NCBI GenBank assembly: GCA_003246455.1
Contig: QKAF01000015.1
Coordinates: forward strand, 127,193-191,192
Origin: Bacteroidota bacterium
Lineage (GTDB): Bacteria; Bacteroidota; Ignavibacteria; SZUA-365
Direction of reading: 5' to 3'
Length of the DNA: 64,000 nucleotides
This document shows, piece after piece, positions 54,438-63,096 of this stretch; position 1 is the first letter of the stretch; every line of letters begins with the position of its first letter. Made by a program: the position numbers and the translations under genes. The notes under the pieces are model-generated. The model ran no database searches. It was not told where the DNA came from and was given only the letters and a program-made list of their open reading frames with translations.

Positions 54438-55343
54438 TTATTCTCCCGTCGGCGACGTTATCACAAAAAACACCCCGGTCGTCACGGAAGTCACATCAGG
54501 CATGTTGCGCGCCCGCGTGATCGAAGAGACACCAAGGTTGAGTCCCATGCCGTCAGAAAGCCAGAATGCCAGTTCGGGTCCGTACATGAGGTACTTCTGA
54601 TTGTTGCTCGAGAACCCGAAGCTCCCGCCCATAAATTCGGGATTCCCGTTGCCCTGGCTGTTGACGGACCGGACATGAAAACGGATTTCGAGCGGATCCC
54701 ACGGCCGGAAGCCCAGATCGGCGCCGATATGGATTTCATCGGCGAATCCCCCACTGCGGAAATTGTACCCGCTTTCAACCTGGATGCGCAGTCCGAGATC
54801 CTCGAATGAGTGCCCGTACCCGAATGTGAGCATCTGATTGTACTCGTTGTCTCCCGCCCAGAGACCGTCGGACTGCGTGGTCTCCCCGAGGGGAATTCCG
54901 AACAGGCCTGTCAGCGTGATCACGTCCTGCTCACCGGACCAGACCGCAAAGCGCATCCCGAGTTCTACATCCCCCGGCGACTGAACGCTCAGCAGCGGCG
55001 ACTCGGGGGATACCTGCGCGAAGAGTTTTCTGAACGCCGGAATATTTACGATTGCCGAAACGTATTTCGAATATCCGTATTCGCTGTACAGGGAAAGGGT
55101 CTGTTCTTCGAGTCGCTGCAGACCCAGCGATTCGCCCTGCCGCCCGTAATAATGCTGTCCGCTGAATCCCCGGTACCCGATGGAGAGATACGTCGCCTTG
55201 CGTTCCAGCGGCCAGGAGCCGGCGCGGGCGTCGTTCACGGCAAGGAGCAGGAAGAGTGAAAACAGAAGGAGGAGAGAAGCGCGTGCGGGGAGAGAGGCGT
55301 GTAGCATCGAAGCACGCTGCAAGGTGTCGTCGCCTTTCATCAT
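54438..55343 (-). CDS. Predicted outer-membrane beta-barrel protein
   Basis: A 301-residue protein with a signal peptide (hydrophobic core LLLLFSLFLLLAV, cleavage near ARA-GS). Amphipathic strands run throughout, with segments such as VELGMRFAVWSG, TLTGLFGIPLGE and YGPELAFWLSDGMGLNLGV resembling transporter-like barrels. The start is set at 55343 (ATG ATG, with AGGA 11 bases upstream); a start 12 codons later also gives a signal peptide. Substrate unknown. Its stop is 17 bases from the start of addB on the same strand, but the two roles do not obviously relate. Confidence 0.62.
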   Translation of the reverse strand: MMKGDDTLQRASMLHASLPARASLLLLFSLFLLLAVNDARAGSWPLERKATYLSIGYRGFSGQHYYGRQGESLGLQRLEEQTLSLYSEYGYSKYVSAIVNIPAFRKLFAQVSPESPLLSVQSPGDVELGMRFAVWSGEQDVITLTGLFGIPLGETTQSDGLWAGDNEYNQMLTFGYGHSFEDLGLRIQVESGYNFRSGGFADEIHIGADLGFRPWDPLEIRFHVRSVNSQGNGNPEFMGGSFGFSSNNQKYLMYGPELAFWLSDGMGLNLGVSSITRARNMPDVTSVTTGVFFVITSPTGE

Positions 55344-55574
55344 AGGTATTGTCCTGAATATGAAAACCGTCGCTGGATAAAATACGACATCGCAGGGACA
55401 TTCCGCCACTCCGCAAAGGATTTCCCGCGGTGCCGGCCCCGCAGGGCTCTGTTTCGGCTCGGAAAGAGGCACGCCCGACAATCAGCGCGTGTCGCCGTTC
55501 CCTGAAAGCCCCGGCTTGTGCCTTTGCACCGCAGCAACTACATTCACCCTATTCATTCCCAAAAAGGTGAAAGC

Positions 55575-56021
55575 ATGTCCCAGTTCGTTTACACCGAGGA
55601 CCATTCCTCCGGACTCATCGCCCGGTTGTTTCTCGGATTCGTCATCCTCCCCCACGGACTGCAGAAAGCGTTCGGTCTTTTCGGCGGCAAGGGCCTGATG
55701 CCGACGCTCGAGAGCTTCGACGCCTCCGGCATTTCCCTGGTGTTCGGGGCTCTGGTGATCGGTGCCGAATTCCTCGGTGCGATCGCCCTGATTTTCGGAA
55801 TCTTCGGCCGTTTCATGTCGGCGGGAATCATCGCGGTGATGATCGGCGCGATGGTGATGCGGAGCATGCAGCACGGTTTCTTCATGAACTGGAGCGGCAT
55901 GCAGGAGGGTGAAGGCATTGAATATCATCTCCTCGCCATCGGACTCGGACTGATCATCCTCGTCGCGGGGAGCGGACGCCTGTCCTTTGATCGCTGGCTA
56001 ACCCGGCGTCACTGGGGCTGA
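55575..56021 (+). CDS. DoxX family inner-membrane protein
   Basis: A 148-residue protein with four membrane helices. Its N-terminal motif LFLGFVILPHGLQKAFGLFGG (in parts) and the GAEFLGAIALIFG helix are typical of DoxX/DoxD-like proteins. Relatives are linked to thiosulfate:quinone oxidation or to oxidative-stress complexes, but most have no known role. AAAGGTG lies before the ATG. Apparently monocistronic. Confidence 0.85.
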   Translation: MSQFVYTEDHSSGLIARLFLGFVILPHGLQKAFGLFGGKGLMPTLESFDASGISLVFGALVIGAEFLGAIALIFGIFGRFMSAGIIAVMIGAMVMRSMQHGFFMNWSGMQEGEGIEYHLLAIGLGLIILVAGSGRLSFDRWLTRRHWG

Positions 56022-56229
56022 TTCGTCTCTGCGGAACATCCTCCCCTCGAATCCTGCGCGCACTCCATGCGCGCAGCGCCCCGCGCCCCCGCCCCGGATC
56101 CTGTCCGGCCCGATAATGCCTGCCTGAAAGCGGAGAAATCCGTATATTGGATGCTTAAATCCGTTCTGTTATCCTGTCAGCCGGGACCGTCCCGACCCCT
56201 ACGCATCCAGCAGAATCGACGGAATATCG

Positions 56230-56625
56230 ATGAAACAAGCAATTCTCTGTGTCGATGACGAGCAGATGGTGCTCCAGAGTCTTCGGACGCAGCTTAAAAA
56301 CTACTTCAACGACCGTTTTTCCTATGAAATCGCGGAAAACGCAGACGAAGCCTGGGAAGTGATCGAGGACCTCGTCAGCGAGGGCGTGACCATTCTGCTC
56401 ATCGTCTCGGACTGGCTGATGCCGGGAATCAAGGGAGACGAGTTTCTCATCGCCGTGCACCGGCGATATCCGCAGATCGTGACCTTCATGCTCACCGGTC
56501 AGGCGGACGAGGAGGCGATCAGGAACGCAACTGTTCATGCGTCGCTGCGGGCATGCATTCACAAACCCTGGCGGGAAGACGAACTGATCAGCGTCATCTC
56601 ACGCGCAATCGGTGACGCGACATGA
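56230..56625 (+). CDS. Single-domain response regulator
   Basis: A 131-residue stand-alone receiver domain with the acidic pair CVDDEQ at the N-terminus, phosphorylated aspartate D61 (VSDWLMPG), the switch residue in MLTGQAD and the lysine in HKPW. The LTGQAD and HKPWREDEL signatures place it with receivers that partner sensor kinases bearing a long insert, like the kinase at 60 kb. No output domain is present, so it may act as a phosphate sink or protein-protein switch. The stop overlaps the next gene by four bases. Confidence 0.92.
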   Translation: MKQAILCVDDEQMVLQSLRTQLKNYFNDRFSYEIAENADEAWEVIEDLVSEGVTILLIVSDWLMPGIKGDEFLIAVHRRYPQIVTFMLTGQADEEAIRNATVHASLRACIHKPWREDELISVISRAIGDAT

Positions 56626-58217
56626 GCAAACCCGTTCTTCTCTGCGTCGACGACGAACAGATCATTCTCCTCAGCCTCAAGGACCAGCTGAGACATCACT
56701 TCAGCGAGGATTTCCAGCTGGAGATGGTCGAGAGCGGCGACGACGCGCTGCATTTATTCGAAGACCTCATCGCCGCCGGTGTCGACGTTCCGGTCGTCAT
56801 CTGCGACCAGATCATGCCGGGGATGAAAGGCAACCAGCTGCTGCGCCGCATACACGCGCTCAGTCCCAAGACCTTCTCCGTATTGCTGACGGGGCAGGCG
56901 GATGCGGGAGCGGTGGGCGATGCGGTCAATCATGCGAACCTGTTCCGCTACATCGCAAAGCCGTGGGAAGAAACCGACCTCGTCCTGACGATCAAGGAGG
57001 CGATACGCAGCTACTACCAGGACAAGCAGCTGCAGGAAAAGAATCTCGCGCTCCAGGCGATCAACGAGAATCTCGAGAAAATTGTTGAAGCGCGGACCGT
57101 CGAGATTGTGCTGCAGAAGGAAGAAATCCAGCGGCAGATGCAGAACATCGAATTCCAGCGGAAGGAACTCGAACTGCGCAACGAGTTCATCCGCGGAGTC
57201 TTCGGGCGGTACGTCAGCGACGAGGTGATGAACACGGTGCTCAAGGACCCGGGCGCCCTGGAGATCGGCGGCGCGAAGCGGGATATCACCGTGCTCATCT
57301 CCGATCTCCGCGGTTTCACGACGCTCACCGACCGCCTGGCTCCGGAAGAGATCATGAACCTGCTCAACAGGTATTTCAAGCGCATGATCGAAATAATTTC
57401 GGATCATGGCGGCATCATCATCGAATTTCTCGGCGACGGTATCATGGCCATTTTCGGTGCGCCCAACACGCTCGATCATCACGCGGATCAGGCGGTCGCC
57501 TGCGCCCTTTCAATGCAGCTCGCGATGGAAGATCTGAACCGGCTCCACGTCGAGGAAGGATTCCCGGTGATTGAAATGGGAATCGGACTCACCTCCGGCG
57601 AGGTCGTCGTGGGGAATATCGGGTCCGAGCGCCGCGCCAAGTACGGCGTCGTTGGTACGCCGGCGAATCTGGCCGCCCGCATCGAGGCGCTTTCGACGGG
57701 ACAGCAGGTGCTCATTTCCTCCGACACCCTCGCGCGCTGCCACGGGAAGGTGACGGTCGAGCACGAATTCCAGGTCTCCGTCAAAGGCATCAAGGAACCG
57801 CTCACCATCTTCGAAGTCTCGGGAATCGACAACGGCGATGCCATATCGTTCCGTCCGCTTCCCGTGCTGATGGAGACCGTGCGCAGAAACGTGACGGTTG
57901 AACTGGCGGTTCTCGACGGAAAATCCGTTTCCCGTGAACACCTGACCGGTACGGTCGAGAAGCTGTCGCGGCAGCGCAGCAGGATACGGCTGAACGAAGC
58001 GACTCTGCCCCGGCATTCCGACGTCCGGATCTGTGCCGTCTCCATCGGCGGCGACCGGTACGAGACGGAAACCTACGCGAAGGTGACCGTGTCGGAAGGA
58101 CACGCCGTAACCATCCGCTTCACCTCGCTGTTCTTCAAGGAATCGGATGTGCTGTTCGACGCGATTCTCGCGGACGCTGACGATACACAGGCAGCATCCG
58201 ACAACCGCTCTGTATAA
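56622..58217 (+). CDS. Response regulator with nucleotide cyclase and PilZ-like C-terminal domain
   Basis: A 531-residue protein with three parts. The receiver domain (1-125) has D62 in CDQIMPG. A coiled coil (~135-190) links it to a class III cyclase (~205-385) with metal aspartates in ISDLRGFTT and LGDGIMAIFG and the transition-state N and R in ANLAARIE, all present, so it should be active. The last ~120 residues form a beta-rich domain (RRNVTVELAVLDGKSVSREH, HLTGTVEKLSRQR, IRFTSLF). Its pattern resembles PilZ, the cyclic-di-GMP receptor fold, though the second motif is degenerate. Phosphorylation would control cAMP output. Overlaps the upstream receiver gene. Confidence 0.88.
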   Translation: MSKPVLLCVDDEQIILLSLKDQLRHHFSEDFQLEMVESGDDALHLFEDLIAAGVDVPVVICDQIMPGMKGNQLLRRIHALSPKTFSVLLTGQADAGAVGDAVNHANLFRYIAKPWEETDLVLTIKEAIRSYYQDKQLQEKNLALQAINENLEKIVEARTVEIVLQKEEIQRQMQNIEFQRKELELRNEFIRGVFGRYVSDEVMNTVLKDPGALEIGGAKRDITVLISDLRGFTTLTDRLAPEEIMNLLNRYFKRMIEIISDHGGIIIEFLGDGIMAIFGAPNTLDHHADQAVACALSMQLAMEDLNRLHVEEGFPVIEMGIGLTSGEVVVGNIGSERRAKYGVVGTPANLAARIEALSTGQQVLISSDTLARCHGKVTVEHEFQVSVKGIKEPLTIFEVSGIDNGDAISFRPLPVLMETVRRNVTVELAVLDGKSVSREHLTGTVEKLSRQRSRIRLNEATLPRHSDVRICAVSIGGDRYETETYAKVTVSEGHAVTIRFTSLFFKESDVLFDAILADADDTQAASDNRSV

Positions 58218-58248
58218 TGTGCCACTCCCTTTGTATACTGCCGCATCC

Positions 58249-58671
58249 ATGAAACATGTTTTTCTCATACTGACGATCTGCCTGTTTTTCTGCGCTGCCG
58301 CACTCCCCGCGCAGACGGTCGTTATCGTCAATGAAAGCGTCAGCACGAAATCACTCAGCGTGAAAGAGCTGCTTGACGTCTATACCCTGAATAAATCGCA
58401 CTGGGATGACGGTTCACGCATCACCGTCTTCGATCTCAAGGGCGGAAAGACAAAAGAGTCATTCCTCTCATACCTTGGCATGACAGAAGACGAGCTGAAG
58501 CGCATCTGGCTGCGCAAGCAGTTCACCGGAAAGGCCCGTCCCCCCCGGGCGCTCACGGACGAGGAAGAAGTACTGGAAGCTGTCGCTCGCACACCCGGCG
58601 CGATCGGGTACATCAGCGAGCGGACGTACAAGACCACGCGAAATGTGAGAATTATTGCGAAGGTGAAATAA
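58249..58671 (+). CDS. Solitary PstS-like periplasmic binding domain
   Basis: A 140-residue protein with a signal peptide (ending ALPAQ) followed by a half-length phosphate-binding-protein-like domain (VNESVSTKSLSVKELLDVYT, WLRKQFTGKARPP, EAVARTPGAIGYISE). True PstS proteins are about twice as long and lie beside PstCAB; no transporter is found here. Such short domains often neighbour porins and signalling genes and may act as sensors. The start at 58249 is chosen for the signal peptide. It lies four bases before the porin gene. Confidence 0.82.
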   Translation: MKHVFLILTICLFFCAAALPAQTVVIVNESVSTKSLSVKELLDVYTLNKSHWDDGSRITVFDLKGGKTKESFLSYLGMTEDELKRIWLRKQFTGKARPPRALTDEEEVLEAVARTPGAIGYISERTYKTTRNVRIIAKVK

Positions 58672-58675
58672 CGCC

Positions 58676-59947
58676 ATGGAATCATTCAACACCCGGCGCC
58701 TATCCCTCTACATGCGCGCGTGCCTGTATTTCACCGCATGCACCCTGCTGACCGGCGGTGCCCTGTACGCCCAGGAGACCGGCGATATGCAGATCTTCGG
58801 ATCGATGCAGTCGCTGTTCATGTACCAGGATTCACAGCTGCGCGCGACGTTCCCGGATCCCGCGATGGATTTCAAACTGAGTGAAACGCGCAACTCCTTT
58901 GCGCTCCAGCAGCTCGATCTCTTTCTGAGCAAGGAGATCGACGAAAGCTTCAGCGCGTTCATCGATCTGGAATTCCAGCTCAACTATTCCTCCGATAAGC
59001 ACTGGGGCAGCATGAGCGTACAGGAGGCATGGCTGAACTATCATTATCTCGACGAGCTGAGCTTCAAGGCGGGACTCCTGTACCCGGCGTTCAATCACCT
59101 CAACGAAATCAAGAACCGCCTCGCCCTGATGCCCTATATCTACCGTCCGATGGTGTACGAACGCCTGCTCAGCGAACGCTTCTTCACCGAAGATTTCATC
59201 CCGGAGCATGCGTTCATCCAGGTGTCGGGCTCCCATGCGACCGGGCCCGTGTTCCTCGATTACGCCGTGTTCGCCGGCAACGCTGAGGGAAGCTATATCA
59301 CGAAACGGAATCCTGACGGCTCCCTGTCTTCGGATGTCAATCAGAAATTCGAATTCCTGTCCGGGATCGACCCGACGAACCTCAATCTGAAACTGATCGG
59401 CGGGCGCATCGGATTCCGCACGCGCGATGAGCAATGGAAGGCCGGCATTTCCATTACGCACGACTACAACAATCTGCGAGACACGGTCAGGATGCCGTCG
59501 GAAGGACTGCCGCCCGCGACCCGGCAGCTGCTCGGCGACGATGCGGAACGCATTCGCATCGGTGCCGATGTGAGCATGCGCTGCGGCGACTTCTGGTTCG
59601 AAGGAGAGCTCATCAAGGTCACCTACGATTACGAACCGGCTGAAAAACTCGACCTGCACGCGGAGCAGGGATTCGCCTACGGCACGCTCGGATATGAATT
59701 CACCCCCGCGACCACGGCCTACGCTTCGCTGCAGTGGGGAGATTATTTTTTCGGCGTGGATTCCGACTACTTCGTCTACACCGTCGGCGGCGCATGGCGC
59801 CTGAACCAGGCGATCACCGCGAAAGCGCAGTTCCTGGTGTACGACGAACTGCATGAAAACTATACCCCCGACATTCAGACCATTCCCGCACACAAGGAGC
59901 GGGTCACGATCACGTTTACGATGCTCGGTCTGAGCATTCTGCTCTAG
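58676..59947 (+). CDS. Outer-membrane porin-like protein
   Basis: A 423-residue protein with a signal sequence (ending GALYAQ), then a barrel with repeated aromatic girdle strands (EAWLNYHYLDELSFKAGLLY when divided, and ASLQWGDYFFGVDSDYFVY). It resembles phosphate-selective porins and other porins in plan (strand MQIFGSMQSLF at the start, signature NRLALMPYIYRP) but lacks a decisive family match. Its coupling with the PstS-like gene, four bases upstream, suggests uptake or sensing of the same anion. Ends in LSILL. AAGGTG lies at a fair distance before the ATG. Confidence 0.72.
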   Translation: MESFNTRRLSLYMRACLYFTACTLLTGGALYAQETGDMQIFGSMQSLFMYQDSQLRATFPDPAMDFKLSETRNSFALQQLDLFLSKEIDESFSAFIDLEFQLNYSSDKHWGSMSVQEAWLNYHYLDELSFKAGLLYPAFNHLNEIKNRLALMPYIYRPMVYERLLSERFFTEDFIPEHAFIQVSGSHATGPVFLDYAVFAGNAEGSYITKRNPDGSLSSDVNQKFEFLSGIDPTNLNLKLIGGRIGFRTRDEQWKAGISITHDYNNLRDTVRMPSEGLPPATRQLLGDDAERIRIGADVSMRCGDFWFEGELIKVTYDYEPAEKLDLHAEQGFAYGTLGYEFTPATTAYASLQWGDYFFGVDSDYFVYTVGGAWRLNQAITAKAQFLVYDELHENYTPDIQTIPAHKERVTITFTMLGLSILL

Positions 59948-59978
59948 ACATTGCACTGTCCCACAGCTGGCGGATACC

Positions 59979-61742
59979 ATGAAGCGAAGTAGCATGCTGC
60001 GGTTCACCGTAAAGCAGAAGATCCAGCTGCCGATCATTCTGTTTATCAGCGTGCTCTCCCTGTTCATGTTCATCTACTTCCCCTACGAGCATAATGCCGC
60101 CCTCCGCGACAGTGTCGGCAACGAAGTCGCCTCGCTCGCGCAGATGGTATCGAACGGCGTCACACTCGGACTGGAAAATCAGGACTGGGCGGGGATGCGC
60201 AGTTCCATCGATTTTGTCCGGCAGTCCAAGGATATCCGTTTCGTCGCGCTCGTCGATGAAAACGGTGCGACGTTTTCCGCCGATCCCGAGGATTTCGTCT
60301 ACGATCCGGCGCTCGCCGAAAACGACTCCCTCATTATCGGCTCGTACGTCGTCGATACGGAACTGTTCAGCGGAGAGGTCGTTGTCGGCAGCAGCACGCG
60401 CTATATCGAAGGACAGGTCCGGAAGCTCCGAGCGACAACCTTCTGGGCGGCGCTGATCACGCTCGTCCTCGGTATCTTCTTCGGCATGGCGCAGGCCAAC
60501 CTGATCGTCCGGCCGCTTTCCCTGCTGCGGCTCGCCGCGATCAAGGTCGGTCACGGGGATCTCGACACCATGGTGGAGCGACGCTCGGGAGACGAAATCG
60601 GCGACCTGGCTTCCGAATTCAGCCGCATGATAACCAGCGTCCGCCTGGCCCAGCAAAACGTGCAGGATGCGAACGCCGAACTGCAGACCAAGAACCGTCT
60701 GCTCGATACCGAACGCCGGCAGCTGGCGCGTACGCTCGAACACCTGAAAGCGACACAGGCGCAGCTTGTGCAGTCGGAAAAGATGGCCGCTCTGGGTCAG
60801 CTGATCGCCGGCATCGCGCATGAGATCAACACGCCGCTCGGCGCGATCCGCGCCTCCATCTCGAATATCGAGCGCGCGCTGGAGCATACGCTCATGCAGC
60901 TGCCAGAACTGCTCAGTACTCTCGCCCCCGAGGCGCAGCGGCAGTTCTTCGACCTGGTCTCGCTCAGTCTTTCCACGCGGCTCACGCTTTCGGCGCGGGA
61001 AGAGCGCGGCCTGCGGCGCAGCCTGCTCGCCCGTCTGGAAGAAGCGGGATTCGCGCATGCCGAGGAAATCACGGATGCCCTGGCCGACATGCAGCTGTTC
61101 GAGGGCTGGGAGCCCTTCGAAGACCTCCTACGCCTGCCGAACGTCAAGTCCATCCTGCAGGTCGCCTCGCGCCTTTCGCTTCAGCAGCGCAACAGCCAGA
61201 ACATCGAAACGGCTGTCGAACGCGCGAGCAAGATCGTATTCGCGCTGAAGAACTTTTCGCATCATGACGCAAGCGGCAACATGTCGCTTTCCGACATCAC
61301 GGAAGGAATCGACACGGTGCTGACGCTGTATCATAACCAGCTCAAGCACGGGATCGAGGTGAGCCGCATCTTCGAACCGGTGCCCCCGGTGCTCTGTTTC
61401 CCCGACGAACTCAACCAGGTCTGGACCAACCTTATCCACAATGCGATCCAGGCCATGAACGAGCAGGGACATCTCATCATCGAGGTGAAACAGGCGGCCC
61501 CGTGGATCGAGACGCGCATCACCGACACGGGCCGGGGAATCCCTGACGAAATCCGCGACAAGATTTTCGATCCGTTTTTCACGACGAAAGATGCGGGGGA
61601 AGGTACGGGGCTCGGACTCGACATCGTGCGCCGGATCGTCGAGAAGCACCGGGGAGAAATATCGGTCGAGAGTGTTCCTGGACAAACGACATTCCTTGTG
61701 CGCATCCCGCTGGTACAGGATTCGCCACCCGTGAGCAGCTGA
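59979..61742 (+). CDS. Membrane sensor histidine kinase with large insertion
   Basis: A 587-residue kinase. An N-terminal membrane helix (~17-36), a periplasmic sensor (~37-150), a second helix (~155-175) and HAMP (~177-230) are followed by a coiled coil and H-box GIAHEINTPLGA with H281. A ~180-residue helical insertion lies between the H-box and N-box (LIHNAIQAM), before the G1 (DTGRGIPDE) and G2 (GTGLGLDIV) boxes. The insertion resembles that of kinases paired with LTGQAD-type receivers, such as the two encoded upstream. It follows the porin gene by 31 bases and precedes the MATE gene by one base. Confidence 0.9.
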   Translation: MKRSSMLRFTVKQKIQLPIILFISVLSLFMFIYFPYEHNAALRDSVGNEVASLAQMVSNGVTLGLENQDWAGMRSSIDFVRQSKDIRFVALVDENGATFSADPEDFVYDPALAENDSLIIGSYVVDTELFSGEVVVGSSTRYIEGQVRKLRATTFWAALITLVLGIFFGMAQANLIVRPLSLLRLAAIKVGHGDLDTMVERRSGDEIGDLASEFSRMITSVRLAQQNVQDANAELQTKNRLLDTERRQLARTLEHLKATQAQLVQSEKMAALGQLIAGIAHEINTPLGAIRASISNIERALEHTLMQLPELLSTLAPEAQRQFFDLVSLSLSTRLTLSAREERGLRRSLLARLEEAGFAHAEEITDALADMQLFEGWEPFEDLLRLPNVKSILQVASRLSLQQRNSQNIETAVERASKIVFALKNFSHHDASGNMSLSDITEGIDTVLTLYHNQLKHGIEVSRIFEPVPPVLCFPDELNQVWTNLIHNAIQAMNEQGHLIIEVKQAAPWIETRITDTGRGIPDEIRDKIFDPFFTTKDAGEGTGLGLDIVRRIVEKHRGEISVESVPGQTTFLVRIPLVQDSPPVSS

Positions 61743-61743
61743 G

Positions 61744-63096
61744 ATGAAGCCCCGCAGTATCAGGGAACATATCCGCGAGACAACAGTCCTCGCCATACCC
61801 GTCGCTATTGGTCAGCTCGGGCATGTCATGCTCGGCGTCACCGACAGTCTCATGGTCGGGCGCCTGGGCGAGGTGCCGCTCGCGGCCGCATCGCTGGGTC
61901 ACAGCCTTTTCATTCTGACGCTGGTGTTCGCCGTCGGTGTCTGCAATGCCATCACGCCCCTGACGGCGATCGCCGCGGGCAGGGACGACCACGACGAGGC
62001 GGGGATCGTGTTCCGTCAGGGACTGCTCGTGAACGCCGCCCTCGGTATCCTGCTGGTGGCCTTCACCTGGCTTCTTTCGGATTTCCTGACGTTGATGGGG
62101 CAGCCGCCGGACGTCGTCGTCCTGGCCGCTCCCTACCTGCGCATCATGGGATTCTCGTTCCTGCCGATGACGATCTTTTTTTCCTTCCGCAACTTCATCG
62201 AAGGATTATCGTTCACCAAGCCGGCTATGGTGATCATCCTCCTGGCCAACGGGGTCAACATTTTCGGCAACTGGGTGCTCATCTTCGGGAACCTGGGAAT
62301 GCCGGCGCTGGGTCTGAACGGCGCCGGGTTCAGCAGCCTGCTGGTCGAACTGTTCTCCGCGGTCGCCCTGGCCGTCTACGTCCTGCGTGCCGCGTCGTTC
62401 CGCCGCTACGATCCCCTTCTCCACTTCCGGAGCGTGAACTCCGCGATGATCCGCCGGATACTGCGCATCGGCCTGCCGAGCGGCATCCAGTACCTGTTCG
62501 AAGCGGGTTCGTTTTCATTCTCCGCCGTCATGATCGGATGGATCGGCGCGACCTCCCTTGCGGCGCACCAGATTGCGATCAGCATGGCTTCGGTCAGCTT
62601 CATGATCACTCTGGGGATCGCCAATGCCGCCACCATTCGTGTGGGGAACGCCGTCGGACGCGGCAGCGGGGACGAGGTGCGCAGAGCGGGATTCTCGGCG
62701 GTGCTGATGGGAGTGTCGCTGATGGGCATCGCCGCGGTCAGTTTCGTGGTATTCCGGAACGTGCTCCCGACGCTGTACATCGATGACGGCGCGGTTGTTG
62801 CCATCGCATCGAAGCTCCTGATTCTCGCCGCGCTCTTCCAGCTCTCGGACGGAACGCAGGTCGTGGGCCACGGTATTCTCCGCGGCATGACCGATGTGAC
62901 CGTGCCGATGTTCATCGCGGTCTTTGCCTACTGGGTCATCGGCATTCCGACCAGCTACGTCCTCGCATTTGTCGCCGGCCTGGGACCGGAGGGAGTATGG
63001 ATGGGATTTGTTGCAGGACTGACGACCGCAGCCATCTCATTCGTCATCCGTTTTCACCGGCTCAGCAGCCGTTTCATCGCCGCCGGCTCTCGCTGA
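61744..63096 (+). CDS. MATE family multidrug/Na+ antiporter
   Basis: A 450-residue inner-membrane protein with about 12 helices in two halves, beginning VLAIPVAIGQLGHVMLGVTD (in parts) as in NorM/DinF-type MATE exporters. These expel cationic drugs or metabolites in exchange for Na+ or H+. It lies one base after the kinase stop and so is probably cotranscribed with the signalling genes. Its last 20 codons overlap the 3' end of the convergent tcdA gene. Confidence 0.93.
   Translation: MKPRSIREHIRETTVLAIPVAIGQLGHVMLGVTDSLMVGRLGEVPLAAASLGHSLFILTLVFAVGVCNAITPLTAIAAGRDDHDEAGIVFRQGLLVNAALGILLVAFTWLLSDFLTLMGQPPDVVVLAAPYLRIMGFSFLPMTIFFSFRNFIEGLSFTKPAMVIILLANGVNIFGNWVLIFGNLGMPALGLNGAGFSSLLVELFSAVALAVYVLRAASFRRYDPLLHFRSVNSAMIRRILRIGLPSGIQYLFEAGSFSFSAVMIGWIGATSLAAHQIAISMASVSFMITLGIANAATIRVGNAVGRGSGDEVRRAGFSAVLMGVSLMGIAAVSFVVFRNVLPTLYIDDGAVVAIASKLLILAALFQLSDGTQVVGHGILRGMTDVTVPMFIAVFAYWVIGIPTSYVLAFVAGLGPEGVWMGFVAGLTTAAISFVIRFHRLSSRFIAAGSR

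Noticed and set aside
56054-56076. Perfect nine-base-pair hairpin CTGCGCGCA/TGCGCGCAG after the DoxX gene
   Set aside because: It is followed by a C/G-rich stretch rather than Ts, so I do not call it a terminator; it may still be one of the Rho-dependent or repeat type.
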